The translations under genes and the position numbers were made by a program. From Datisca glomerata (Eukaryota > Streptophyta > Magnoliopsida > Cucurbitales > Datiscaceae): DNA of 64,000 nt. This document shows positions 45,162 to 56,261 of the stretch, piece by piece; within the stretch, counting starts at the first letter, position 1; every line of letters starts with the position of its first letter. Where the stretch lies: contig QANY01008648.1 in NCBI GenBank assembly GCA_003255025.1, positions 372,001 to 436,000 of the forward strand, in the 5' to 3' direction. Below the pieces are notes generated by a model. It did no database searches. It was not told the DNA's origin and saw only the letters and a program-made list of their open reading frames with translations.

Positions 45162-47705
45162 ATGGGGGAAATGTCTATGGTAGTTTTATGTTACATGAAT
45201 GGTAATGTCGTAATCGATGCAAATGGAGTTTCTTATGATCAACCTTCAATGAGGGGAATTGTAATTCATAAGAAGATTACTTTTAACGAGTTATATAATA
45301 CTTTATGTGAAGCCTTGTCAATTGACCGTCTACATTGAAACTTGGACATAGTTTATCGTTACCCACTTACTCTTGATGCTCGGTCATTCAACTATGTGAA
45401 ATTTTTTATACGGAATGATAACGATGCTAATGACGTTTACTAGCGTGCTTTAAATTCCTCCACCAAATACAATTGAGTTATATTTAACCAAAAATACTAG
45501 AGATGTAGGAGGTCTTAGCATAAACTTGTATAGTGACAATATGTATGGTGGAGTTGAGGTACACGATAGTGCAACAATTTCTTCTCCATTCCATGACAAT
45601 GACATGTATCCTACAGTGCAAGAAAATATACCTAGTAGTAGTTGTTTCCCACATGAAGATGCAGATGCTCATGACGTTCATGTGAATCCATCTAGCCCTC
45701 CACGTAGCTTCTTCTTGGTAGAGTTTGAGGAGATAAATGCTTGTAATGTTATTGATGAAGATGATGACCAAGTTGAAGACGATGATGGTGTGAACCCGTC
45801 AGCTGAAATACTCTAGCATGAACGCTATTCACCATTCCTCGCTCAGTTGGATTGGGATGCTGTAAATGCAAAGCTAGATCAGATACTTATCCAACATACT
45901 GTGATATGGAATGAAACAAATGAATTATACAAAGGTTTACGCTTTGAAAGTAAGGCAGACCTTAAGTATGTTTTAAAAAGATACTCGATACTCAGGCATC
46001 AATATTTTAGTGTGGTAGACTCATTGCCAAACCTTTGGGTAAATGTAAGAATTTTAATGAAGGTTGTCAATGGAAAGTGCGTGCGTGTCATCGAAAATCA
46101 CATAATATGTTTGAAATAACTCAATACACCGGACCTCACGCATGTGTCTATCCAAGATTATCACAAGATCATTCACAGTTGGACTCAACATTGATTGCGC
46201 GAGAGTTGCAGGGTGTCGTGAAATGGGATCCAACTACATCTATTGCAGCACTTCATCAGATGGTGAAAAATAAATTTGGATACGATGTGCATTATAGAAA
46301 GGTATAGGGAGCTAAATGAAAAGCAATTGTTAAAGTGTTTGGTGATTGGGATCAATCTTACTAACAACTACCAAAATTGTTGAATATGCTTGTGAAATCG
46401 AATCCTAGGACTGTAGTTCAATGAAATACACATAACATCGGCGAACCAGGTAATGTGATATTCAGATATGTGTTCTGGTCTTTTGTTGCTGCTATAGAAT
46501 GATTCAAATATTGTAGACTAGTCATTCAAATTGATGGCACATTTTTATATGCCAAGTATAAGCATAAGTTGTTGATTGCCACGTCGGTTGATTCAAACGG
46601 ACGTATTTTTCCAATTGTTTATGCTATAGTTGATGAGGAAAGCATAGATAGTTGATCATGATTTTTGTATTGCTTGAAGCGTTACGTTACGCAAAGGGAG
46701 GGACTTGTGTTAATATCTGACTGACATACTGGTATAAAAGCTACAACAAATAATCAGCAACTTGGGTGGTTGGAACCTTTAGGCCATCATCGATATTGTT
46801 TGAGGCATGAGTAACTTTAATGAAAAATACAAAAACAAGGCTCTAAAAAATTTAGTATTTAGAGCGGGAATGCAACATCAACAAATAAAGTTTGAACTCT
46901 ACATGGATGAAATGAAGAAAATAAACAAGTGGTGTGTGCACTTCTTTGATAATATTGAAAAGGAAAATGGACTATAGTATTCGATTGTGGATACCGATAT
47001 GATTTGATGACAACAAACGTTGCAGAATCCTTTAACGGTGTACTAAGGGGAGTTCGCATGTTACCAGTTACGGCTTTGGTTGAGCTTACATTTTATTACA
47101 GTGTGAATTGGTTTGAAAAGAGGAGAAGTGAAGCTAGAGATGCCTTACTACGAGGTGAAATGTTTACTTCTTATGCTGTTGAGAAGATGAAAACTTGGGA
47201 AGCCAGGGTTGGTTCACATGAGAGCACAATTTTTTATCGTGCTAATGAGAGGTTCAAGGTTCTCACTGGTCAACATCAGAATCACATGTACAAATGACGA
47301 AACAGGCAATATGTGAATTTAAAGGAACGAACATGTACTTGCAACAAGTTGCAATCATTTGGCCTCCCACGTTCCCATTTGTTAGCAGTGTGCGCACATG
47401 CTCGTATTGATAGTTCTCAATTCATTGAACATTATTACCGTTGATCAGGGTTTGCTGAGTGTTATAAGCCACAGTTCAACCCTCTTCCACATGAACATTA
47501 TTGGGAAGTTCCTAACTTTCCAATAGTGCACCCTGTTACAACTAGGACGTGGGAGAAAGGTAGACCTAAGTCGACCCGTATACGAAATGAGATGAATTGG
47601 AGAGAGCCAAGTACTCATAGTAAATGTGGACTTTGTCGACAAGAGGGACATAACCGTCGAAATTGTCTTTCTCGTAATGGAGGACAATCTTCAAATGACT
47701 CATAA
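45162..47705 (+). pseudogene. Mutator-like transposase (PMD-carrying element)
   Basis: The start ATG at 45162 gives MGEMSMVVLCYMNGNVVIDA. Then come an acidic linker (EDADAHDVHVNPSS, IDEDDDQVEDDDG), a MuDR zinc domain (LRFESKADLKYVLKRYSI, CNFNEGCQWKVRACHRKSHN-like text split by a frame change, YTGPHACVYPRLSQDHSQLD), and the DDE core RLVIQIDGTFLYAKYKHKLL, GRIFPIVYAIVDEES and LVLISD. After these lie a helical part (TTNVAESFNGVLRG), a SWIM finger (RTCTCNKLQSFGLPRSHLLA, VCAHARID) and a terminal CCHC knuckle (CGLCRQEGHNRRNC). About ten in-frame stops and some shifts abolish function, but the order is complete. Confidence 0.9.
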
Positions 47706-47975
47706 TATTTGACTTAGTACATTTTTATGTAATTCAATTCAATATAATATTTGACTTAGTAGATTTTTATGTAATTCAATGTAATATTTGACTTCGTACA
47801 TTTTTGTGTAATTCAATGTAATATTTGACTTCGTACATTTTTATGTGATTCAATGTAATATTTGACTTCGTACATTTTTATGTGATTCAATGTAATATTT
47901 GACTTAGTATATTTTTATGTAATTCGATGTAATATTTGACGTAGTACATTTTTATGTAATTCAATGTAATCATTG
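47703..47975. repeat. 37-bp minisatellite between transposase and PMD genes
   Basis: About seven units of TAATATTTGACTTCGTACAT plus TTTTATGTGATTCAATG, beginning at the transposase stop codon and ending just before the PMD gene. Units are 90% alike or better. It separates the two genes and may carry their 3' end or promoter signals. Confidence 0.9.
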
Positions 47976-48006
47976 TATTTCAAACGACACTCATTTTCAG
48001 GATGTC

Positions 48007-50085
48007 ATGGAGCCTGGACCACAAGATAGCTCGGTGTTGTATTTACAGGATCAACATAGATCCTAACATGTTTGGGACCAGGAGGATTCTCATGTTTTAC
48101 ATTGTCGCCGACATACTGCAGTTGTTCATCAGAACATGCTACTCCATAGACGTATTATTCCATATTTGATACGTGTTGGATTTTATGGAGTTGCGAGGGT
48201 TGGGCTTAACGCCCTCGACTGGCACTTGATCACATCTTTTGTGGAGAGATGGCGTCCTGAAACACACACATTTCAGATGTCACATGGTGAGTGTACTATC
48301 ACTCTACAAGATGTGCAAATACAGTTAGGACTTCCAGTTGATTGGATGACGGTAACGGGTAGTACACATCGAGATTGGCCAAGGATATGTGAAGATTTAT
48401 TAGGATTTCGACCAGGCCCATGTGATTTACAAGGATCACATTTACTTATGACGTGTTTGACTGTACATTTTCCCCCATTATCTGATGATGATGATGAGCT
48501 TTATGTGCAACGTTATGCGCGTGCATATATTCTACAACTTATAGGAGGTACCATTTTTTGTGATAAGTCAAACATTAAGGTGCATTTGATGTTCTTGCCT
48601 TTACTAGAAGATTTTGCTGAGGCTGGTTAGTATAGTTGGGGTAGTGCATGCCTTGCATGGTTGCATATGGAGATGTACAAAGCCAACCATAAAAATGCTT
48701 CTGATATTGCTGGCTCACTAGTATTACTGCAATTATGGGCATGTGACCGATTTTCACATTTGGCACCAGTGAGATTGCAACGGGTGAGACATGATAATGT
48801 TGGGGAAGATGAACTTCCAATGCCACCTCCTCCTTTGGTATACGGTAAGTCAACTTATTTGATTATTATATATGTATGTTATCATTTACATGTATTTTAA
48901 CTGTGCAATTTATCTCATAGATGGAGAGATGTTTTTAGTCTCACAGAGAGCTCCACACATGTTCTTGAAGTGTATCGATTTGCATTACATAGACAAACTC
49001 TAGACGGGTAATACTATGCTTTTTATTTATAACATAGATAATACTCAGGTTTTGTCATATTTATAATATAGTTTTTATGGGTTACATGGCAACCTTATAA
49101 TGATATTATCCATACACTTTCTGAATACTGCATCATGCACGGAGATATATGATGATATGTCTCTCCCCTCATTTGCTTTCATATAGTGGAATGGCATCAA
49201 TCATATTGTGTTCTAAGACAATTCAGTATGACTCAACGTGTGCCCAAGCCATGTGATACTGAAAGACGGTTGCATGACATAGACTTAAGGGGGGAGAAAT
49301 GAACTAAATTGGGGCATCCAACATCAGGCATACATTGAGAGATGTGATGAGCGTAGGACACACATTGTTGAGGGGCAGGTGGATGAACATGGATATGACA
49401 GCTCACACGACAATACATAACTCAACAGGGAGCGTTATATGATTTAATGATAATTTTTTTTATTATTTTATGTAATTAATATGGCTTATATGGTCATTTA
49501 ATAAATAACTTATATAATGTCTTTTATCTATGCAGATGGAGAGTTTGGACAATAATAACAATTTGACACTTGATGATAGTGAGCCCTTGGTTAATGCATC
49601 GAATCCATAATGTGTGTGAGACAACCGCACAAGCAATAAGACAAGCGAATGCGACTTATCAAGCTCCTTTGTCCCGAAGGCATGGAGTCCACAACTCATC
49701 TCAAAGAAGTCAACAAGAATCACATATGTCTCGAGACGAGCCATACACGCTGCCGGTCTTTTATACATTTGGAGGTGAGTTGGTGACTCAACTTGGTTTC
49801 ACTTCCGAACCATTTCATCAACCTCAACGACGTAGAGAAGGACGAGCTAATGCTCATGGAGGAGGAAGTAGAAGACGTGCTCGAAACTCGCCTATTGTGG
49901 AAGATGCTCCAATTATGGATGAAGAAGACCCACACATTGTGGAGGAAGACCCGCTGCTTACTGTAGAGGAAGAAAGTGTAGCAGCAACTATTATGGAGGA
50001 AGGTCCATCCTCACAAGTAACTCAACTACAAACATATGAAAGATGCCCAAGAATAATGAGGAGACGGCCACTGTGTGGAACATGA
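48007..50085 (+). pseudogene. MAIN-like plant mobile domain (PMD) protein gene
   Basis: Starts MEPGPQDSSVLYLQDQHRS, then LIRVGFYGVARVGLNALDWH, LITSFVERWRPETHTFQMSH, GECTITLQDVQIQLGLPVDW, RAYILQLIGGTIFCDKSN and LLQLWACDRFSHLAPVRL, the diagnostic PMD (aminotransferase-like, MAIN/MAIL) order. Apparent introns lie at about 48845-48920 (GTAAGT...CTCATAG) and before 49069 (...AATATAG). After them come WRDVFSLTESSTHVLEVYRF, FLWVTWQPYNDIIHTLSEYC, FHIVEWHQSY and PCDTERRLHDIDLRG. The last exon region (49570-50085) encodes an acidic tail ending SSQVTQLQTYERCPRIMRRR. Stops occur near 48065 and 48628. The host homologues act in meristem maintenance and transposon silencing; here the gene is transposon cargo. 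Confidence 0.85.
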
Positions 50086-50144
50086 TTGATTTGTATTTTT
50101 TATATTTGACTTTTGTAGAATAATATAAATGTAAAGTAATAAAA

Positions 50145-50240
50145 TTTTTAAAAATGTATGCTGTTTCATTGAGAATGTTAAAAATGTATGTTGTTTCATT
50201 GAGAATGTTAAAAATATATGTTGTTTCATTGAGAATGTTA
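50145..50240. repeat. 30-bp tandem repeat, three units
   Basis: The unit AAAAATGTATGTTGTTTCAT plus TGAGAATGTT repeats three times with two substitutions, just after the PMD stop codon. Confidence 0.9.
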
Positions 50241-50340
50241 TAAAATATTCTGCAGAATGAATGATTTTTATATGCAGAGTTGTGTTGATGATTTTTGTAA
50301 TGTGAAAAATATCTACACTGAAGACATCTACGTGACAATT

Positions 50341-51239
50341 TCTACTATAATTTTAAAATTATTTTTAAAATTAAATTATTTATAATATTTATTTTAAAAA
50401 TTACATTAAAATCAGAAATACACCTTCATATTCTATGCTGAAGTATCTCTGTTTAAAACTTTCCGTTTATTTGTCGGATAACATGTTTCTTATTAAAAGA
50501 AAAGCAACAGCACGCCGTCATTCCATTTTTCTCTTCTTCTCACTATTACTTTGTCTTCATCGATCAAAGTAAAGATTCTTTTTCAGCCAACTTTCATTAT
50601 CAAGTAAGCTATTCTACAACTCTAGATTACAAACAAAAAGCTTCATCATTACTTTTTCACTTCATCATTATTTTTTCACTTATCGTTACTTTTTATGTTC
50701 TTTAAATTATTTTTTAAGTCCAAAAAAACATAATATATCATAAAAGAAGCTAGTTGTAAGATAGTTAATTGTATAACAACGTGTACTTTTCTGGCCATGT
50801 GAAGGTCAGAGATTTTTTTCTTTCAATTTGTCAGATGAGTTACACATTAATCAAGGATGAAGATGACAAATGTATAGGACAATGTGTATTTTTAAAAGAA
50901 AAATTGTAGGACTGTGTAAATAAATGGAGGGTTTTTAACAGAGAGTTACTTCGGCACAAAAAGCGAAATACATATGACATGATCATTTTTTATTGGTGGA
51001 ATAGACAATAGGACATGCCGTTAGGGACAGATGATCTGAATCTCTCATTCACGAGGTCCTTTAAGAGGTCACAAATAATGATGTATTTTGACATTAACGA
51101 TGTAATTTGATATTCAGTGGCATGCAATATTAATTATGTATTTTGACATTCTATTTCATGTAATATTAATATGGGATTTTAACTCTATCTTTACAATTAT
51201 AAGTTGTCATTTTCTTTACATTTTTTCATATGATCTAAC
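50341..51239. other. Junction region between two PMD-bearing segments
   Basis: No gene. It contains two weak echoes of the Mutator/PMD leader (CCTTCATATTCTATGCTGAAG at 50420-50440; pyrimidine-rich text with CTTCTTCTCACTATTAC near 50533). The second PMD copy may therefore have its own decayed element start here. Confidence 0.4.
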
Positions 51240-52100
51240 AACATAGAGCCTAGACCATCAGATACATCATTGTTATATATGTAAGGTGCTCATCGTTCAC
51301 AACCTATTTGAGAATCCGATGACTCTAAAGCTTTACTTGTCATCGTCGAGAAGTTGTGGTGCAATGAACCATAAGACCACACAGACGCGTCAATCTATAT
51401 TTGCAACAGTCTGGATTCTACGGGGTTACAAGATTGTGAATTAACTAATTATACTAGCATTTGATCACAACATTTAGGGAGAGATGACGCCTTGAGACTC
51501 ATACATTCCATCTTGTTTATGGTGAGTGCACTATTACTCACTAGGATGTAGCTATACGATTGGGACTCCCAGTTGACATAATGATTGTATCATACCCTTC
51601 AATTGTAAACTCGGGTCAGGCTGTGAGAGTTTGCTAGGTGTTAGACCTAATAATCTCGCCAACCATCTGGATCACAATTGAATTTGTCGTGGATAGCATC
51701 ACAATTTCCTCATTTAATTGATGATGTTGACGAACTCAGTCTGAACATTATGCACGAGCATATATTTTGCATCTCATTGGAGGTTTTATATTTGTTGACA
51801 AGTTTAATAATTTAGTACACTTGATGTTTTCACCCTCGCTGGATGACTTTGGCATTGCCGTCAATATGGTTGGGGCAGTGCATGTCTCGCTTGGTTATAT
51901 AGAGAGCTACACATATGTTGCCTTAATGGTGCACATGAAATTGTCGACCCCTTAGTATTATTGCAAGTGTGGACATGTGACAGATTCCCTCATTTAGCAT
52001 CGTCGAGGTTACATCATATTGATTTCGACGAGGATGATCTTCCATCGCCTCCACCCATGTTGGACATGCAGCATGTTGATTTGATATTTTTACCCGATTT
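51240..52100 (+). pseudogene. Second MAIN-like PMD remnant
   Basis: Matches the PMD gene at 48007 with greater decay: RAYILHLIGG-like text, HLIGGFIFVDKFNNLVHLMF, SPSLDDFGIA (51767-51860), then WGSACLAWLYRELHICC and VLLQVWTCDRFPHLASSRL (to about 52010) and DEDDLPSPPP. The start (DTSLLYM near 51265) resembles SSVLYL of the better copy. Many stops; no transposase next to it. Confidence 0.8.
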
Positions 52101-52252
52101 TCATTATTTTATACTAATTTTTATGTGTTAGTTTATGACTTATGATATCTCATATGTAGAAATATTCGTTTTGTGTCATGTAGAGCCCGACACATGTATT
52201 ACTGCAATACTAATTCATGTTAGATTGCCAGACCCCAGACACGGTAACATCC

Positions 52253-52330
52253 AGAGGCGGAGCCATGTAGGGGAGGGCCAAATCAAGTGACCCCACTCAA
52301 AAAGTATTATTATTATTTTTTTGATTAACA
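52253..52330 (+). repeat. Candidate left end of a hAT element
   Basis: CAGAGGCGGAGCCATG and the GTGACCCC-like text after it resemble the CAGNGGCGGAGC terminal repeats of plant TTF-type hAT elements. It may be the left end of the hAT whose transposase lies at 54474-59473. I could not find the complementary right end, so this is tentative. Confidence 0.35.
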
Positions 52331-52724
52331 TAGGTCTTCGAATCGTTGTATCTCTAACTAATCCTGGGGGTGTTCAGACTCTCAATTAAGAGTTTTTCGC
52401 AAGTGCATCACGGTTAAATCAAGGGATAACCCTATTTTTAAATCCCTTAAACAAAAAACACATACTTCTTAAAAAATCTCAAAATTTTCTAAAATAGTTT
52501 ATTTGAAAAACTATTCCCTTTTGAGTTTGGTTAAGAAAAATATACGCATTTTGAAAATTTTAGAATATTATATTCATGGCCCATCAAATTCACGCAACAC
52601 TTACAATATTTCTCTTTCCTCATCATTTCTCTTCCCTTCCTAATGCAAATATTAAATCAACACAAATATCAACTTCATTGGCTTAGCTCTCTTCTTCATC
52701 TTCAACGAAGGTCATCCTCCTCCA

Positions 52725-52788
52725 CATCCCCCTCCTCCTCATTCTTCTTCTTATTCTTCTTCTTCTTATTCTTATTCTTCTTCTTCTT

Positions 52789-52861
<73 letters not shown>

Positions 52862-52874
52862 TTCTTCTTCAACG
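52725..52874. repeat. (TTC)n and (TTA)n compound microsatellite
   Basis: Blocks of TTC, then TTA/ATT, then TTC again. They generate an artefactual Phe/Leu-only frame. Confidence 0.95.
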
Positions 52875-52919
52875 ATAGCTACTCTAGCACTCATTCTTCT
52901 CTTATTGTTGTATGCACAA

Positions 52920-53615
52920 GTATTCATAAAAACTATTTGAACCCTTCAAGTAGTGATTTTGATTATGAAAGTAAAAAAAAATATTACTTGAGAGAGTCCA
53001 AGTATTTGTATCTGACTATTTGAACCCTTCAACAAGTGATTTTGATTCTGAAAGTAAAAAAAATATTTCTTTAAGGGTTTAAGTAGTTGTATATGACTAT
53101 TTGAACCCTTCAAGTATTATTTTTTATTCTGAAAGTAAACAAATATATTATTTGAAGGGTTCATGTAGTTGTATCTGACTACTTGAACCCTTCAAATAAT
53201 GAGTTTGATTCTTGAAGCAAAAAAATATTACTTGAAAGGCTCAAGTAGTTGTATCTAACTACTTGAATCATTCATGTAGTGGTTTGATTCTAGAATTAAA
53301 AAATACTACTTTAAGGGTTCAAGTAGTTGTATTTGACTACTTGAACCCTCCAAGCAGTGATTTTGATTATGAAAGTAAAAAAATATTATTTGAGGGTCCA
53401 AATAGTCGTATCTGACTTCTTGAACCCTTCCAACGGTGAGTTTGATTCTGGAAGTAAAAAAAATATTATTTGAAGGGCTCAATTAGTCAGATTCAAATAC
53501 TTGAACCCTTCAAGTAGTCATTTTGATTCCTGCAGTCAATTTTCAGTGAGCATGTGACTACTTGAAGGGTTCAAGTAGTCATAAACAACTACTTGAACCC
53601 TTCAAGTAGAAAAAA
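52920..53615. repeat. ~82-bp minisatellite with a palindromic core, about eight units
   Basis: TTGAACCCTTCAA recurs at about 52937, 53020, 53100, 53181, 53340, 53424, 53500 and 53590, spaced by about 80 bp of GTGATTTTGATTCTGAAAGT and TAGTTGTATCTGACT-like text. The best core (53589-53609) is CTACTTGAA, a 3-nt centre, then TTCAAGTAG, a perfect inverted repeat. The whole unit also contains TTGAAGGGTTCAAGTAG, so alternate pairings are possible. Confidence 0.85.
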
Positions 53616-53830
53616 ATTTCACTAAAAAATAAAGAGGAATAAGAAGAATAAGAATAAAATATTATTAAATTGATTTGACATGTGCATTGAGAATGAAAAA
53701 GAAATGACGAGAGAAGAGAGAGATTGTAAGTTGTGATGTGAAGTTGGTGGACCAGTGGTATAAAACTCCTTATTTTCAAAAGCGGTATAAAAATCCTTAA
53801 GTAAAATGAAAAGTATATGTTTATCCTAAA

Positions 53831-53929
53831 AACCCTTCTAGAATCCCTAATTTCCCCTAAAACTCATCTTCCTCAGACCCGATCGACGCCTACTCACGAC
53901 TGAGCTGCGCGACTGCGAGGTACTCCCTA

Positions 53930-53970
<41 letters not shown>

Positions 53971-54473
53971 GTTAACGTCTCTCTCTGTTACGATTTTGCT
54001 CTCTCTCTCTCTCTGTGTGTTACTCTCTATCTTCGTCTCTCTTAGTTACAGTTTGAGTTACTCTTACTATCTTAGTCTCTCTCTCTCTCTTTCTCTCAAT
54101 TTTCTGTTTCGTGAATTGTATCCATGACTGTTGATGCAAAGCTTCTATTATATTGTTATTTATGCAAATTGATGCAAATTTCTTGTTCTGTTAACTGTTC
54201 TTGTTTGTTGCAGACTCTTTAAATCTCTTTCTCAGTTCACAAAATGATGCAAATCGTAAATGTGTCTGACTTTTGTTGTTGTTTGATGCAACCAATGGTT
54301 GTTTGATGCAAATTTTGTGATGCAACCGATGGTTGTTTGATGTAAATTAATGTTCTGACTTCTATTGTTGTTTGATGCAAATCGTGATTGTTCTCACTGG
54401 TGTAGAAATTGTGGTTAATTATAGGAATCTGATTTATGGCTTATTATTTATTTGGAATCTGTTTTGTGCTAAA
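53831..54473 (+). other. Leader-like region upstream of the hAT transposase remnant
   Basis: Holds a (CT)n(AT)n microsatellite (53930-53970), a second CT run (54000-54018) and about six irregular copies of TTGTTTGATGCAAAT (54150-54385). It looks like a spliced 5' UTR (TTGTTGCAG near 54210), but no protein is encoded. Confidence 0.45.
53930..53970. repeat. (CT)n(AT)n microsatellite
   Basis: Adjacent CT and AT dinucleotide runs, about 8 and 12 units. Confidence 0.9.
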
Positions 54474-55164
54474 ATGGAAAATGTTTTTAAGAGAAAATCG
54501 AGTCGAATTGGTGGATCAAACTTTTTCGAATTCTAAATAAAGTCGTCTTGGGGTCGGCTTGAAAAATCTACCTTCAGATCTTGAATTAATGATTCGAATA
54601 ATAGATTATCATCTAAATGCTTAAGATAAAGCAAAAAGAGCTTATATTCAAAAGGGTCATTGTCAACCTTTCAAACATAAGCTCCCTCAAAAGTTAATGG
54701 GATAAGGAATTGTCGATCTTAACCCCGAATGGTTTAAATAATACGCCAATTGGTTGGGATATATTATAAATAAAGATGCAACATTTTGTTTATGTTGTTA
54801 TCAATTCGAAAAGGCCAATGGAAAATAATAATGCGGGATTTTTTTAGATATATGGTTTCTATACTTGGAATAAAAATGATAAGTTGGACATTCATGTTGG
54901 AAGCCTTAATACTGCTCATAATTAAGCTATGAAGAAGTGTGAAGATTTGATGAAATAGGAACAACATATTGGAACCGTTCAGTTCAATGTATAAGATATA
55001 TTTTTCGCCAATTGCAACAACCTCGGTATAAAGGATATTTTCTGCAATGAAGTTCATAAAAAATCTACTGCGAAGTCGAATGGGAGATCAATGGATGAAT
55101 GACTGCTTGGTTACCTACTTTCAGCAAGTTGTATTTCATACTATTGAGAATGAAGCAATCATAC
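54474..55164 (+). pseudogene. TTF-type hAT transposase remnant, N-terminal and part of C-terminal region
   Basis: Begins MENVFKRKSS (54474). In changing frames it reads LPSDLELMIRIIDYHLNA, DKAKRAYIQKGHCQPFKHKL, LNPEWFK, YANWLGYIINKDATFCLCCY (54721-54802) and HVGSLNTAHN-like text, matching the zf-TTF N-terminus of plant hAT proteins. Then, after an internal deletion near 55060, SRMGDQWMNDCLVTYFQQ and VVFHTIENEAII (55078-55164) matches the extreme C-terminal region. The dimerisation and catalytic core is missing. The gene is interrupted at 55165 by LARD-2 and its last codons lie at 59433-59473. Confidence 0.8.
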
Positions 55165-55956
55165 TGAACAGAGAAAAAACACCCAAGACGCGCATACAGA
55201 AATAATGCTGAAGTGGTAGACCTCGTCAGAACGGAAAAGAATGTTGAAGCGAGGAACCATCGCTTCTAGAACAAGTGACTATCACTTATTGAATGGGTGG
55301 ACAATCGCTTCTAAAACGTGTGGACTATCGCTTCTGGAATGAGGTGACTATCGCTTCTGGAACGGGGTGACTATCGCTTCTGGAGTGGGTGGACTATCGC
55401 TATTGGAATGAGTGGACTATCGCTTCTGAAATGGGGTGACTAATACTTTTGGAACAGGTGACTATCACTTATAGAACAGGTGACTCTCACTTCTGAAAAG
55501 GGGGACCATCACTTCCAGAACAGGAAAGAACAGAACGGGAACCGATATCTCGAGAACGGGGAATCATTGTCTCTTGGACAGGACAAAACATCTGAACGGA
55601 AAGGAGGGTTGAGACTAACAGTCAAGCGGTTATGATTGATTGGCCCGAACCACGAGGAACCACCAAGTGGTTATGACTGATTGAGTTGCTGAGGACAAAA
55701 CAACTAAAAATAATCTCAGGCTAGAGAGAAACCTCAGCAAACCTTATTAAAAGGCATTGCCCTTCCTCTCTTCTCTCATAAATTTTTTTGTAAAATACTT
55801 TACATAAGTGAATATCAACGATCTTCCCGTGATTTTTCTCCCATTTAAGGGGTTTCCACATAAATGATGATGTATTTATTCTCTCATTTTCTCTTTAAAT
55901 TATGATCTTTATCATTTGTTCGTAGATGATTCTTTATACCAGAGATATCCTTTACA
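55165..55956 (+). repeat. 5' LTR of LARD-2
   Basis: 792 bp. Shares CACCCAAGACGCG, GGGTTGAGA/GGGTTCAGA, TGATTGGCCCGAACCAC and TTTCCACATAAATGATG with the right copy. An internal ~33-bp minisatellite (GGACTATCGCTTCTGGAA unit, about 55255-55510) lies in both LTRs. Confidence 0.9.
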
Positions 55957-55972
55957 TTTGGCGCTTTTATTG
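55957..55972 (+). other. Primer-binding site of LARD-2
   Basis: TTTGGCGCTTTTATTG directly follows the LTR end and resembles the TGGCGC-type primer site of plant Gypsy elements. Confidence 0.65.
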
Positions 55973-55989
55973 AGAGTGAGAGAAGAAAA

Positions 55990-56220
55990 TTGAAGAAACC
56001 CCTCCCAAAATGCCAAAAATCAAGTCAAACGTTCACTCAACAACAAAAGCGGGAACACAAACGGCAGCGGGTCAGAAGCAGAGATAGGAACGCCAACAAG
56101 TACAAAACTACAAACGGAATAGAAAACGGTAAACTCGTGCGTTACATATTCGATTGGCTTATTTCTTTTACATCATTATCAACTTCTAAAAAAAGGAGGG
56201 GAGAACTTATTTGACTCGTG
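55990..56220 (+). pseudogene. Gag-start scrap in LARD-2
   Basis: The ATG at about 56010 begins MPKIKSNVHSTTKAGTQTAA in one frame, positioned just after the primer site where gag normally begins. It stops within about 25 codons. The overlapping 74-codon frame is Lys/Arg-rich with no known motif. It is at most a remnant of the parent element's gag. Confidence 0.4.
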
Positions 56221-56261
56221 ATAAACAAAGTTTTGAGTTTTAATTCTAATTGGATTTAAAG

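Larger units (their letters stand above)
44430..50340 (+). mobile_element. Mutator-like element carrying transposase and a MAIN-like PMD gene
   Basis: The left end (GGGGATTTTTGAGTATTATA, then an AT-rich block to about 44530) resembles the inverted end of the derivative at 62488. Next come leader repeats with the word GTCTTTTGTAAAGACG, a pyrimidine-rich 5' UTR, a MULE transposase (45162-47705) and a plant mobile domain gene (48007-50085). The right terminal repeat was not identified, so the right edge is approximate. Both genes contain stops. PMD domains are known from plant transposable elements and from the host MAIN/MAIL proteins. Confidence 0.75.
52535..53830. mobile_element. Foldback-type element with long terminal inverted repeats
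   Basis: The left arm (about 52535-52690) and the reverse complement of the right arm (about 53635-53830) align. CGCATTTTGAAAAT pairs with CCGCTTTTGAAAAT, TGGCCCATCAAATTCAC with TGGTCCACCAACTTCAC, and CTTACAATATTTCTC with CTTACAATCTCTCTC. Between the arms are only microsatellites and a palindromic minisatellite. No transposase. It probably lies within the hAT element. A Mutator-like or true foldback origin cannot be decided. Confidence 0.65.

Noticed and set aside
50341..50500. Right terminal inverted repeat of the Mutator/PMD element
   Set aside because: AT-rich text here is only vaguely like the reverse complement of the left end; the similarity is too weak to call.
52643..53023. 126-codon hydrophobic frame
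   Set aside because: Direct translation of TTC and TTA microsatellites; not a membrane protein.
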